Below, piece by piece: positions 53,433 through 62,771 of a DNA stretch of 64,000 nt (positions within the stretch are counted from its first letter, which is position 1; each line of letters begins with the position of its first letter). The translations under genes and the position numbers were made by a program. The notes beneath the pieces were generated by a model. That model saw only the letters and a list, made by a program, of their open reading frames with translations, was not told the origin of the DNA and did not search any database. Source of the DNA: an uncultured Bacteroidota bacterium (lineage in GTDB: Bacteria > Bacteroidota > Bacteroidia > Bacteroidales > VadinHA17); contig CAIJYD010000115.1 in the NCBI GenBank assembly GCA_903824785.1, positions 83,156 to 147,155 of the forward strand. The letters run 5' to 3'.

Positions 53433-55610
53433 ATGTTAAAAAACGATACAATATCAATTTTTTTTAAGGGCGTGCTACGAAGCTATTCTCAGATCTTCTT
53501 TTCGGAGAGCTACTGGTTTGCAGTTCCACTTATTCTTGTGTCGTTCCTTGATATTTCAGCTGGTTTTGCGGGGCTGATTTCAGTATTGACAGCTAACCTT
53601 GCTGCTTCATTATTGAAGTTCGATAAGCTGACAACCACGAAAGGGTTTTATGGCTTTAACAGCCTTCTGGTTGGATTAGGGTTAGGTTACTATTTTGAGT
53701 TGACCCTGACAATAATTTTCATTGCAGTATTATCAGGTTTATTAACACTTTTGATCACAATTGCAATTCAGGGGATACTTGGTAAATACTATCTGCCATA
53801 TCTCTCACTTCCGTTTGTTTTAAGCATCTGGATAGTTTCAAGTGCAGGAGGTATGTTGAGTGGTACCGAAGATAATCAAAGCGGTGTTTATATCCTCAAC
53901 AGATTGTTTATAATAGGAGGTTATTCTCTTGTTAATCTTCAGCAATGGTGGGTCGGGATTATTACCTCCGATTTTCTTAACAGCTATTTTTTATCGTTGG
54001 GGGCAATATTTTTCCAGTTTAATGTTTTTGCCGGGCTTGTAGTTTCTCTGGCATTACTTTTCTATTCAAGGATAGCCTTTCTGCTTTCGCTGGTTGGTTA
54101 TACTGTTGCTTATATTGCATACTCCTTCCTGGGGATGGATCTTACTCAGCTGGGATATAGTTATATAGGATTCAATTTTATTTTAAGCTCCATTGCTATC
54201 GGAGGATATTTCTATATACCCTCACGGCAATCGTTTTTTTGGGCGTTTGCCATAACACCCATAATAGCTTTAGTTGCTGCTGGACTGCTCGGGATACTTA
54301 ATAAATTTAATCTGGCATTGCTATCGCTACCATTTAATTTAATCATTATAACATTTATTTATTCCTTCAGGTTCAGAACCTTACCTGGTAAGTATAAGGA
54401 AGTTCTGATTCAGGAGGGTACTCCCGAGCGTAATTTATACTCCTCCCAGAGTTTTACAAAGCGGTTCCCAAATTTTGGTTGGGTACAGATTAAGCTGCCT
54501 TTTTATGGCGAATGGCACATAAGTCAGGGGCCTTCTGGCGAATTCACTCATAAAGGCGAATGGTCAGATGCATGGGATTTCGTAATAAATGACAGCGATC
54601 AGTCTCAATTTACCGAAAAGGGAAACAACCTCAGGGACTATTATTGTTATAGTCAGAATGTAATTTCTCCGGCAAGCGGATCAGTGGTTGTTGCAGAGGA
54701 TGGAATCGACGATAATCTGGTTGGTGAAGTTAACACAATAAAAAACTGGGGAAATACAGTAATTATTAAGCATGCTGAGGGATTATACTCAAAACTCAGC
54801 CATCTTCAAAAAGGTTCGGTTGTAGTAAAGGCTGGCGATAATGTACAATATGGTCAGGTTATTGGAAAGGTCGGAAACTCAGGACGTTCTCCTTACCCGC
54901 ATCTCCATTTTCAGCTTCAGGCAACGCCTTATATAGGTTCAAAAACATTGAAGTACCCTTTGTTCTCATATCTCGAGAATGGGAAGGAGATAAAAACGTT
55001 TAGCTACCCTTCATCCGGGCAGAGAATAAAACCCATTGAAGAGAATTCGCTTCTTAGAAAGGCTTTTAATCTCATCCCCGGGACACAGTTGAAATGGAAT
55101 ATTGAGACATCCAAAGAGGTGGTTACTGCCAATTGGGAGGTTTTTACAACTCCATATAATACATCCTATATCTTCTGCCATAATTCAAAATCTTTGGCAT
55201 ATTTTCAGTACGATGGAGTTCATTTTTCCTTCACTCATTTTTCCGGTAATAAAAAATCGTTTCTGTATTCCTTTTATCTGGCAGCTTTCAGATTACCACT
55301 TATATATATTGACGGATTAAATTTAACTGATTCTTTACCTGTTAACAAGACATTTAAAGGCTGGAGGCTTTTTATTCACGATTTTACAGCTCCCTTCTTC
55401 TTATATCTGAATGTTATTTTCGAGGTAAAAATGAGAAGGATTGGCAGTGAGTTTGATCCCGAATACATAGAGTTTGATTCAACTCTTTCAGGGTACTCAT
55501 TTAATCATCTGGTCTGGAACAAAGGCTTCAAACTGGTTGTGAACAGAGATAACAGTTTAATATTTGAAAATAAGAACTTAGAAATAAAAGCTATATGCGA
55601 CGTTTATTAA
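53433..55610 (+). CDS. Urea transporter-domain and M23 metallopeptidase fusion protein
   Basis: 725 residues. The N-terminal about 320 residues are a urea-transporter-like membrane domain with about 10 helices and the repeat motif pair LTANLAASLLKFDK...GFYGFNSLLVGLGLGYYF and the second copy near VFAGLVVSLALLF. The C-terminal half is an M23/LytM peptidase: H373 and D382 (HKGEWSDAWDF), SKLSHLQKGSVVVKAGD and HLH at 490-492. These four metal/catalytic positions are intact. M23 enzymes cut peptidoglycan cross-bridges or other peptides. The fusion could couple transport to envelope cutting, or the UT part may only carry another small amide. A further about 190 residues form an unknown beta-rich tail. 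AAAGGAAT precedes the ATG; the next gene overlaps by 16 bases. Confidence 0.85.
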   Translation: MLKNDTISIFFKGVLRSYSQIFFSESYWFAVPLILVSFLDISAGFAGLISVLTANLAASLLKFDKLTTTKGFYGFNSLLVGLGLGYYFELTLTIIFIAVLSGLLTLLITIAIQGILGKYYLPYLSLPFVLSIWIVSSAGGMLSGTEDNQSGVYILNRLFIIGGYSLVNLQQWWVGIITSDFLNSYFLSLGAIFFQFNVFAGLVVSLALLFYSRIAFLLSLVGYTVAYIAYSFLGMDLTQLGYSYIGFNFILSSIAIGGYFYIPSRQSFFWAFAITPIIALVAAGLLGILNKFNLALLSLPFNLIIITFIYSFRFRTLPGKYKEVLIQEGTPERNLYSSQSFTKRFPNFGWVQIKLPFYGEWHISQGPSGEFTHKGEWSDAWDFVINDSDQSQFTEKGNNLRDYYCYSQNVISPASGSVVVAEDGIDDNLVGEVNTIKNWGNTVIIKHAEGLYSKLSHLQKGSVVVKAGDNVQYGQVIGKVGNSGRSPYPHLHFQLQATPYIGSKTLKYPLFSYLENGKEIKTFSYPSSGQRIKPIEENSLLRKAFNLIPGTQLKWNIETSKEVVTANWEVFTTPYNTSYIFCHNSKSLAYFQYDGVHFSFTHFSGNKKSFLYSFYLAAFRLPLIYIDGLNLTDSLPVNKTFKGWRLFIHDFTAPFFLYLNVIFEVKMRRIGSEFDPEYIEFDSTLSGYSFNHLVWNKGFKLVVNRDNSLIFENKNLEIKAICDVY

Positions 55611-56875
55611 TTATTGCTGCCACACTTATGGCGATATCAACAAAACTGTTGGCCCAAAACGATTTTTTATCTATCGATAAGCAAACTTACGATTATTACA
55701 TGAATGGCGATTACAGGAATCTCAAAAGAACAGCCGACACAATGCTTTCACAGGGTATGGATTACTATTATCTGCGTATGAGACTGGGAATACTTTCCTA
55801 TAATAATGAATTATATTCCAGCGCTTTAAAACATTTTAACAGAGCACTTGAGTTTAACTCAGGAGATACACTGTCAAGGGAATATATTTACTATAGTTAC
55901 CTCTTTTCCGGAAGAAAAACTGATGCACTCCTTTACCTTGAAACTATCCCCTGGAATCAAAAAAACATTGCATTAAAATCGTTAAGCAAAACCGGACCTA
56001 CTGCTATATTTGCAGGTTCCTCTGCTTCCGGCTCAGATGTAACTTTATATAATTCTAATAGCCTTTATTATGAGGCTGTAAAAAGTAGTTTAAGTTTTAA
56101 TGCCGGGTTTGAAAGTTATTTTTCAAATAATCTGAAAGGAACATTTGCATTTACAAACTTCCGGAAAGCAGGAACGGCTTACTCCGAATCCGATTCATTG
56201 GGCACTGATCTTAATTTCAGCCAGAATCAGGTTTATGCCAAACTTACCGGTTATCTGTTTCCGGGATGGGAGTTTTCAGGGTTTGGGCATGTTGCTCTTT
56301 ACTCCACGACTAATACCGTTGTAGCAGGGCGATATGGACGGTATAGTAATTCAGTAGTAGCAAAAACAGAGTATACAGTTGGTGGGGGAATTTCAAAAAA
56401 TGGATGGAAAATCCGAGCCGGAGCAAACATATCGCTTAGTAATCTTGGCAATTCAAATCAGATGAGAGGTGAAGGATATATAACCTGGTTACCTTCGGGA
56501 AATTTGAAACTGTATCTTACCTCCGGAGGGATGTATCAAAACGATATTAACTGGGGTAAAACATATCAGATTAATCAGGAAATAGGATTAAAGCTGTCTA
56601 ATTCTCTTTGGCTGGAATCAGGAATTGTTAAAGGCAACTCCTTTCTATATGCCAGAAATCAGGGATATGCGGTAAATAATTCATTCCAGTCACCTGCAAC
56701 AACAATTTATTCCAATATTATAATTCTGCCGGGGAAACATTTTAGCATTACCGTTACTCCATTCTTCACTAAAAATGATATTTACTCGTGGGATCTAAAT
56801 GATTATACCAGAACAGATAAGCTAATTACTAATTCTTTTGGAGGTTCGATTAAATTAATATATAAAAACAAATAA
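55595..56875 (+). CDS. YaiO-like outer-membrane protein with N-terminal TPR
   Basis: 426 residues. Signal peptide (LLIIAATLMAISTKLLAQ), TPR-like helices at about 25-125 (YYLRMRLGILSYNNELYSSALKHFNRALEF), then a beta-barrel of about 280 residues with alternating hydrophobic strands and an end (GGSIKLIYKNK) that suits an outer-membrane barrel. It fits the YaiO type, which is often linked to envelope or exopolysaccharide loci. The gene starts inside the last codons of the UT-M23 gene, so they are cotranslated, suggesting both work in the envelope. Confidence 0.82.
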   Translation: MRRLLIIAATLMAISTKLLAQNDFLSIDKQTYDYYMNGDYRNLKRTADTMLSQGMDYYYLRMRLGILSYNNELYSSALKHFNRALEFNSGDTLSREYIYYSYLFSGRKTDALLYLETIPWNQKNIALKSLSKTGPTAIFAGSSASGSDVTLYNSNSLYYEAVKSSLSFNAGFESYFSNNLKGTFAFTNFRKAGTAYSESDSLGTDLNFSQNQVYAKLTGYLFPGWEFSGFGHVALYSTTNTVVAGRYGRYSNSVVAKTEYTVGGGISKNGWKIRAGANISLSNLGNSNQMRGEGYITWLPSGNLKLYLTSGGMYQNDINWGKTYQINQEIGLKLSNSLWLESGIVKGNSFLYARNQGYAVNNSFQSPATTIYSNIIILPGKHFSITVTPFFTKNDIYSWDLNDYTRTDKLITNSFGGSIKLIYKNK

Positions 56876-56878
56876 ATC

Positions 56879-57490
56879 ATGAAAAAAACATTATTAGCAA
56901 CAATTTTTATTTTTTCGGTCCTGTTATCAGGGGCTCAGGATTATAAAAAGTTAACTGCTGCATTCAGTGACAGCTATGCGAAGGAAAAGACTGGTAAGTA
57001 CGGGGATGCTGTTACAGCATTGAAAGCGTACTACGACCCTAATTCTTATGAGATTAACCTTCGGCTTGGATGGTTAACCTATCTTCAGGGGCAATTCTCA
57101 GAATCCACCGGATATTATAATAAAGCTATCAATCTGATGCCTTATGCCATTGAACCCCGCTTTGGTTTAGCATTGCCGGCCTCCGCCCTTGGTAACTGGG
57201 ATCTGGTGTTAGCACAGTATAACAAGATTCTTTCCATTGATCCCAATAATACTGTTACTCTTTATCGGATGGGACTCATTTCATATGATAAGAAGGATTA
57301 CAAGCTTGCCTATCAGCAATTTGAAAAGGTTGTTAACCTTTATCCGTTCGATTACCAGAGTGTAATCATGTTTGCATGGTCAAATTTTAAGCTGGGAAAA
57401 ACCCGGGAAGCAAAAATCCTTTTCAATAAGGCATTGCTTTACTATCCTGAGGACGCCAGTGCTAAAGAAGGACTTAGCCTTATTAAATAA
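56879..57490 (+). CDS. Periplasmic TPR protein
   Basis: 203 residues with a signal peptide (TLLATIFIFSVLLSGAQ). Four to five tetratricopeptide repeats fill the rest (YEINLRLGWLTYLQGQFSESTGYYNKAINLMP; VLAQYNKILSIDPNNTVTLYRMGLI; LAYQQFEKVVNLYP). TPRs serve as scaffolds for protein complexes. It is 3 bases after the YaiO-like gene and overlaps the acyltransferase gene by one base, so it probably tethers parts of this envelope machine. Confidence 0.85.
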   Translation: MKKTLLATIFIFSVLLSGAQDYKKLTAAFSDSYAKEKTGKYGDAVTALKAYYDPNSYEINLRLGWLTYLQGQFSESTGYYNKAINLMPYAIEPRFGLALPASALGNWDLVLAQYNKILSIDPNNTVTLYRMGLISYDKKDYKLAYQQFEKVVNLYPFDYQSVIMFAWSNFKLGKTREAKILFNKALLYYPEDASAKEGLSLIK

Positions 57491-58509
57491 TGAAACGTAA
57501 TCCCCTTCCTGATCTGCTCAAAGGATTTGCTGTATTCCTTATTATTCCGATTCATATTCTGGAAACATTTATCGATTATCCGGGGAGGGAAAGTACTATT
57601 GGTAAAGTTCTTCTATTTCTTGGGGGCCCGGTGGCAGTCCCTGTGTTTATGATGGTGATGGGTTATTTTGTTGCTGTCAGCAACAAAAGTACCAGGGAGA
57701 ATATTGTAAGGGGAGTAAAAATATTTATCCTCGGATTTCTTCTGAACATTGGTCTGAATTTCAATCTGCTGATGAAAATAAAATTTTCCGGATGGCAGAT
57801 CGAGCCGCTTCAGTATATTTTTGGCGTTGATATTTTTTATCTGGCAGGTTTGAGCATCATTATTCTTTCAGTAATAAAAAGCCTTAACAGAGGGCAGCAA
57901 TGGATTACATTTGGACTGATTCTTTTTGTCAGCGTTACAAGTTCTTATTTTAATAATTTATTGTTGGGAGCCAAGAGTAATTATATTTTACCTTTTATCG
58001 GAGGTGAATACTCGTGGTCCTATTTCCCTATATTCCCCTGGCTCTCTTATCCCCTGATAGGTTTTTTATTCCAAAAAACAGAAAATCCTTTATTAGGGTT
58101 TTTCAACAGGAAGAAAGCTGTTTCTGTCGTCATTCTTACGGTAATATTTATCAATGTGGCTCTATTTTCTCAATTCGGAGTAGAAACAACGATAGCACTG
58201 AATAAATATTATCATCACACTTTTTTGTTTTTTCTTTGGGTACTGGGTGTTGACATTTTATGGATTTTGCTTATCTGGTATGTGGATAGGAAATTTTCTG
58301 AATTCCCGATAATCGTTTTCCTAAAATGGCTTGGGAAAAACATAACTGCCTTTTATGTAATTCAATGGCTGATCATCGGAAACATTGCAACCAATATCTT
58401 TCAGACACAAAAGCTTTCTCAATTTGGAATCTGGTATGGAGCAATATTCTTAGTTACTCTTGGAATTACTCTGATATATGAGAATATCAGGAACAAGTAT
58501 GCATTTTAA
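57490..58509 (+). CDS. Membrane acyltransferase-like protein (HGSNAT/DUF1624-type)
   Basis: 339 residues with 9-10 membrane segments. The N-terminus RNPLPDLLKGFAVFLIIPIHILE has the layout of heparan-alpha-glucosaminide N-acetyltransferase-like or acyltransferase-3 proteins (R..LD..RG), with a His in helix 1 (IPIHIL) as a candidate active residue. Mid motifs: GGPVAVPVFMMVMGYFVA and WSYFPIFPWLSYPLIGFLF. Such proteins move acyl groups across the membrane onto sugars or other acceptors. As the last gene of the operon it may modify the final product outside. Gene start and previous stop share one base (TAATG). Confidence 0.82.
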   Translation: MKRNPLPDLLKGFAVFLIIPIHILETFIDYPGRESTIGKVLLFLGGPVAVPVFMMVMGYFVAVSNKSTRENIVRGVKIFILGFLLNIGLNFNLLMKIKFSGWQIEPLQYIFGVDIFYLAGLSIIILSVIKSLNRGQQWITFGLILFVSVTSSYFNNLLLGAKSNYILPFIGGEYSWSYFPIFPWLSYPLIGFLFQKTENPLLGFFNRKKAVSVVILTVIFINVALFSQFGVETTIALNKYYHHTFLFFLWVLGVDILWILLIWYVDRKFSEFPIIVFLKWLGKNITAFYVIQWLIIGNIATNIFQTQKLSQFGIWYGAIFLVTLGITLIYENIRNKYAF

Positions 58510-58546
58510 AATCTGAATATCTTAATAATTTTGAATAAATGTCAAA

Positions 58547-59659
58547 ATGAAACCACCTAATAAAAAAATAAAGTATTCCGAAATAGCACTAATCATTCTT
58601 GTATGGTTAGTTCTATTGTTTACACCCTTTCTGTTCAGAGAAGATATCTATAGCCCTCTCCGAAGAATTGTAGTTATACAGCTGCAAACCCTTATCCCAT
58701 TGTTATTCTTGTTTCTCATCAACCGTTTTATCCTGGTTCCTCAATTACTTTTTAAGGGGCGACAGGCGTTTTTTATTGTATCAGCTTTGGGACTCATCAT
58801 CCTATTTACTACAGGTTCATATATTTACGATACAAAATTCAAAAATGTTCCTCCTCCTGAAGTTTCAGGGAATGACTTGCGGATAACTACTCCGCCTTAT
58901 GCTTTCCCGGGGGGAGTCGATCATTTTGGAAATCTGCGTCCGGCTCAGACACGTCAGTCAAGACCAATACCCCCATTTGCTAACTTTCTGATTCTGGCAA
59001 TACTTATTGTTGGCTTTGATACCGGTTTAAGGTCAGGTCTGCGTGGTATTAATATCGAAAATGAAAAGGTACGACTCGAAAAAGAAAATGTGGCTTCTCA
59101 GCTGGTACTCCTTCGTAACCAGGTTAGTCCGCATTTCCTGATGAATACCTTGAATAATATACATGCGCTGGTGGATATTAATACCGATGAAGCTAAAGAG
59201 GCAATAATAAAGCTGTCGAAAATGATGCGCTATTTATTGTATGAAACCGAAACTGAAAAAACAACATTAATAAGAGAAGTGGAATTTCTTGAAAGCTATA
59301 TTAATCTGATGAAACTCAGGTTTAATGAAAAGGTCAAAATCAGACTTAATCTGCCGGCTCTCATTCCTGATAAAAACATTCCTCCGTTCATCTTTACATC
59401 ATTAATTGAAAATGCTTTTAAACATGGAGTAAGTTATAAAGATGAATCGTTCATTAATATTGACCTGACAATAGGGGCGGATCGACTGTTGCTTGTTGTA
59501 AAAAACAGCAAAGCAGATAAAATCAGTAATACCGAATTTTCGGGAATAGGTATCGAAAACACCCGAAAAAGGCTTGAACTCCTGTATGGTAAAAATTATC
59601 ATCTGGATATTATCGACAATAAAAATTTATTCACTGTAAACCTTTCTATACCAATATGA
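58547..59659 (+). CDS. LytS-type sensor histidine kinase
   Basis: 370 residues. Four membrane segments (about 10-165) with an unusual Pro-rich periplasmic loop between them (VPPPEVSGNDLRITTPPYAFPGG). The His_kinase domain has H196 in QVSPHFLMNTLNNIHALV, and the ATPase part shows LIENAFKHGVSY and GIGIENTRKRLELLYG. It phosphorylates the LytTR regulator whose gene overlaps its end by 4 bases (ATGA). It lies 37 bases after the acyltransferase, so the pair may be cotranscribed with the PqqD operon and sense the state of its product; this is inference. Confidence 0.9.
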   Translation: MKPPNKKIKYSEIALIILVWLVLLFTPFLFREDIYSPLRRIVVIQLQTLIPLLFLFLINRFILVPQLLFKGRQAFFIVSALGLIILFTTGSYIYDTKFKNVPPPEVSGNDLRITTPPYAFPGGVDHFGNLRPAQTRQSRPIPPFANFLILAILIVGFDTGLRSGLRGINIENEKVRLEKENVASQLVLLRNQVSPHFLMNTLNNIHALVDINTDEAKEAIIKLSKMMRYLLYETETEKTTLIREVEFLESYINLMKLRFNEKVKIRLNLPALIPDKNIPPFIFTSLIENAFKHGVSYKDESFINIDLTIGADRLLLVVKNSKADKISNTEFSGIGIENTRKRLELLYGKNYHLDIIDNKNLFTVNLSIPI

Positions 59660-60372
59660 TAAGATGTATTGCAATAGATGATGAGCCTCTGGCTCTGAAG
59701 CAGATCACTGCGTATATAGGGAAAACACCTTTCCTTGAACTTGCCGGTCAGTTTGAAGGTGCTTTTCAGGCGATGGCGATCCTGAATAATTCAACTGTTG
59801 ACCTGATGTTCGTTGATATCAACATGCCCGACATGAGCGGAATAGATTTTGTGAAAACCCTTGATAACCCGCCGAAGATTATATTTGTCACAGCATATAG
59901 TGAATTTGCTCTGGAAGGTTTCAATGTTAACGCAATAGATTATATACTGAAACCCATAAGCTATGTCAATTTCTTAAAATCGGCCAATAAAGCAAGAAAT
60001 TACTTTGAAACTATATCAGCTCCTTCTTCAAAGAAAGAGAATGATATGGATTACATATTTGTAAAATCGGGATATAAGACTGTCCGGGTTAATGTTGCCG
60101 ATATTATTTATATTGAAGGAATGCGGGAGTATGTCCGGATTCATCTTGAAGGTGGAAAATCCCTCATGCCGCTTATCAGTCTGCGTGTTCTTGAAGAACA
60201 GCTGCCATCAGCAACTTTTATGCGGGTGCACCGTTCATATATTGTAAACATGAAGAAAATAACCACTATTGACCATTACAGGATAATTTTTGAGGATAAA
60301 GTATATATTCCTGTAAGTGAGCAATATAAAGAGTCATTTCAAAAATATATTAATTTGCGTTCTTTAGGTTGA
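59656..60372 (+). CDS. LytTR-family response regulator
   Basis: 238 residues. Receiver domain 1-120 (CIAIDDEPLAL; phospho-acceptor D54 in MFVDINMPD; Thr in FVTAYSE; Lys in DYILKPIS) and a C-terminal LytTR DNA-binding domain (IIYIEGMREYVRIHLEGGKSLMPLISLRVLEEQL; FMRVHRSYIVNM). Partner of the kinase before it by a 4-base overlap. A close paralogue lies 1.6 kb downstream (61944-62660). Confidence 0.92.
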   Translation: MIRCIAIDDEPLALKQITAYIGKTPFLELAGQFEGAFQAMAILNNSTVDLMFVDINMPDMSGIDFVKTLDNPPKIIFVTAYSEFALEGFNVNAIDYILKPISYVNFLKSANKARNYFETISAPSSKKENDMDYIFVKSGYKTVRVNVADIIYIEGMREYVRIHLEGGKSLMPLISLRVLEEQLPSATFMRVHRSYIVNMKKITTIDHYRIIFEDKVYIPVSEQYKESFQKYINLRSLG

Positions 60373-60546
60373 ACCTTCATCTTTTCCAGGTATTTATAAT
60401 TGTTAAGTTCCCTTTGAAGTTGCAGAACCCGATTTGGGTGAATAATCTGGGTAGTTCGTTGAAAATATTTTTTATTAGATTTTGCCGGTTGTATTTTTGA
60501 CAGGTAATATTTAAAATAAAAATTAAATAATAAAAAATCATCAGTT

Positions 60547-61611
60547 ATGAAAAAACAAGTTAGAATCATTTTGGCTACAGTTCTCTTAAGTGTTCTCTTA
60601 TGGAGTTGCACAAAGAACGATGGGAGCGTAAATAACCTCTCTCTTAACCAGGCTATTAATCAGAGCGCTATGGATCTGAATACTGCAATGGCTGCGATTT
60701 CATCATCAAAAGCTTACAGCGTTTTAACTTTCAGTGACGAAACTCAGAAATCTGTTGTCACCGATCCTGTTTATAAAGTTTATATTCCACTTGACAAGAT
60801 AAGCGGAGTATATAATTATAAACCTGTGGCAAATACAGACAGATGGGGCATTTCACTGATCAAATATTTCACCAGGGCTGCTGATAACAGTCAGATGATT
60901 GTTAATATTCCATTGAAAAAATTGTCAAACCCCAGATCTCTGAGGGAATATGTACCGGCTGATTCATCTCTGGCCAATAACTTTTCAATAGCTGTTTCTG
61001 ACTACCATAATAACTATAACAATTATCACGATTTTGACTATGTTCTTGCATCAGAAATCAGTATTGATAATGCTGTTGCAGGGAATCTTAACATCGACTA
61101 TTTTGTGAGCCCGACTGATGGGATTACCTACGCCTCACAATATGCATTCACTGACAGTTATACTGCAGATTATAAATATCAGTCAGGCGACACCACTGTT
61201 TCAAGCTTTATTATTACCGGCGATAAGAAAGTTCTGTATGAAGAAAAACGTCTTACAATAAAGAACGATACAGCCAGGTTTGGACGCGAGCACCAGTACA
61301 TTCTTACCATCGGTGACGTACAGATTATCAGAAAATCAGCAACAACAAGTGTTGAAGTAATGGTAGCTGGGGTATTACAGCCTGATGCAAAAGTTGAGAT
61401 CATTGATAAGGAAGTTGACCTGGAAGCCTCAGTTTGTAATAAACGCGATGTTCAGATAACCTTTGAAGATGGTACTGTAACAACTGTCTCCGCTTTAATC
61501 GGCGAATCAATAGCTGACATTAAAACACTGTTTGATTCCCTGCATCAGGTTTATTTCGCAGCTTATGTCATCGACTGGATTGCCTATGACATCTATTATG
61601 AGAGAAATTAA
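60547..61611 (+). CDS. Lipoprotein of unknown function
   Basis: 354 residues with a lipoprotein signal (LATVLLSVLLWSCTKND). The mature part begins with a helical stretch (NQAINQSAMDLNTAMAAISSS) and then turns beta-rich, with many Tyr/Asn-Asp stretches (DYHNNYNNYHDFDY). I do not recognise a family. It lies 174 bases after a LytTR regulator and is closed by a strong terminator, so it forms its own unit and may be a target of the LytS/LytTR pair. Confidence 0.75.
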   Translation: MKKQVRIILATVLLSVLLWSCTKNDGSVNNLSLNQAINQSAMDLNTAMAAISSSKAYSVLTFSDETQKSVVTDPVYKVYIPLDKISGVYNYKPVANTDRWGISLIKYFTRAADNSQMIVNIPLKKLSNPRSLREYVPADSSLANNFSIAVSDYHNNYNNYHDFDYVLASEISIDNAVAGNLNIDYFVSPTDGITYASQYAFTDSYTADYKYQSGDTTVSSFIITGDKKVLYEEKRLTIKNDTARFGREHQYILTIGDVQIIRKSATTSVEVMVAGVLQPDAKVEIIDKEVDLEASVCNKRDVQITFEDGTVTTVSALIGESIADIKTLFDSLHQVYFAAYVIDWIAYDIYYERN

Positions 61612-61672
61612 TTTCAAAAATATAAGGTTTCGTAGTTTTTAAGTTAGGTTTTATTAGGGTTTTTAGGTTGTA

Positions 61673-61725
61673 GTTATTTCTTCCGAAGCATTTCATAGGG
61701 TGCATACGGGAGAAATAACTTTTTT
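61673..61725 (+). terminator. Intrinsic terminator after the lipoprotein gene
   Basis: GTTATTTCTTCCG and CGGGAGAAATAAC form a 13-pair stem (one G-T) around a 21-base loop, followed by TTTTTT. It lies 62 bases after the lipoprotein stop and separates it from the orphan regulator. Confidence 0.8.
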
Positions 61726-61943
61726 ACGTTGGTGTGTTAACAGATTATTTGTGTGCAGCCAGTTCGTCTTCAGATTTAGTCTCAGATAAGGTTGGCAGTT
61801 TCAAAGCTGGAACAAATATGAAAAAGTATTTCAGTCTCAGATTTTGAATATAGCAGAAAACAGTTAGCTTTACTATAAGGAAATATCTGCTCCTTTTTTT
61901 TATCAGGAGGTGAGAATTTCACTAAATAATTTTCAGTTCCAAT
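61726..61943. other. Region before the orphan LytTR regulator
   Basis: Together with the terminator it makes a 332-base gap without a gene. No ORF of note, only the promoter region for the next gene; TCAGGAGGTGAG at 61903-61914 resembles a ribosome-binding site but lies about 30 bases before the ATG, too far for the start chosen. Confidence 0.4.
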
Positions 61944-62660
61944 ATGATCAGATGCCTTGCCATAGATGACGAACCACTCGCATTGAGACAGATTGCGGAT
62001 TACATTAAGAAAACACCATTTCTTGAACTGACAGGGCAATGCGAAAGTGCTCTGGACGCAATAGCAGTATTGGAAAAAGTTCAGGTTGACCTGATGTTTG
62101 TTGATATTAATATGCCCGACCTCAGTGGACTTGATTTCGTAAAAACTCTTGAAAACCCTCCTAAAACAGTATTTGTGACTGCCTATAGCGAATACGCACT
62201 TGAAGGTTTCAGAGTCGATGCGCTCGACTATCTCCTAAAACCTGTCAGTTATGTTGATTTCCTGAGGTCGGCTAATAAAATAAAATTATGGTTCGACACC
62301 CATATTCAGAAATCTGATGAAGTAAAAAGCAACAAAGAGTTCCTGTTTATTAAATCTGAATATAAAATCCTGAGAATAAATTTTGACGATATTAAATATA
62401 TCGAAGGAATGAATGAATATATTAAAATTAATCTCTCTGCCGATAAACCTGTAATGACCCTCCTGAGTATGAAGGCAATTGAGGAACAGTTGCCGGCAGA
62501 CCGTTTTATGAGAGTTCACAGGTCATATATTGTTAACCTGTCAAAGATCTCTGTTATTGAAAGAAGCCGTATTGTTTTCGACGGGAAAGTCTATATTCCT
62601 GTAAGTGATCAGTATAAAAGTAATTTTCAAAGTTATATCGACAAGAACTTCTTAACCTAA
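61944..62660 (+). CDS. LytTR-family response regulator, orphan paralogue
   Basis: 238 residues, the same length as the regulator at 59656. The receiver keeps D54 (MFVDINMPD) and most of the paralogue's residues in the first 115 positions; the LytTR domain begins IKYIEGMNEYIKINL and includes FMRVHRSYIVNLSKISVIERS. No kinase gene is adjacent. It may share the LytS kinase upstream. It lies 111 bases before a GH29-like gene on the same strand, a possible target. Confidence 0.9.
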   Translation: MIRCLAIDDEPLALRQIADYIKKTPFLELTGQCESALDAIAVLEKVQVDLMFVDINMPDLSGLDFVKTLENPPKTVFVTAYSEYALEGFRVDALDYLLKPVSYVDFLRSANKIKLWFDTHIQKSDEVKSNKEFLFIKSEYKILRINFDDIKYIEGMNEYIKINLSADKPVMTLLSMKAIEEQLPADRFMRVHRSYIVNLSKISVIERSRIVFDGKVYIPVSDQYKSNFQSYIDKNFLT

Positions 62661-62771
62661 TGGTTTCCGTGAATAGAATACCTTATACTGAACAAAAAAC
62701 ATTATCATAGAAATAGTCTGAATCTGCAGCATAATTTAAGCTCTCATCACTCAAATAATAAACAGGAACCA

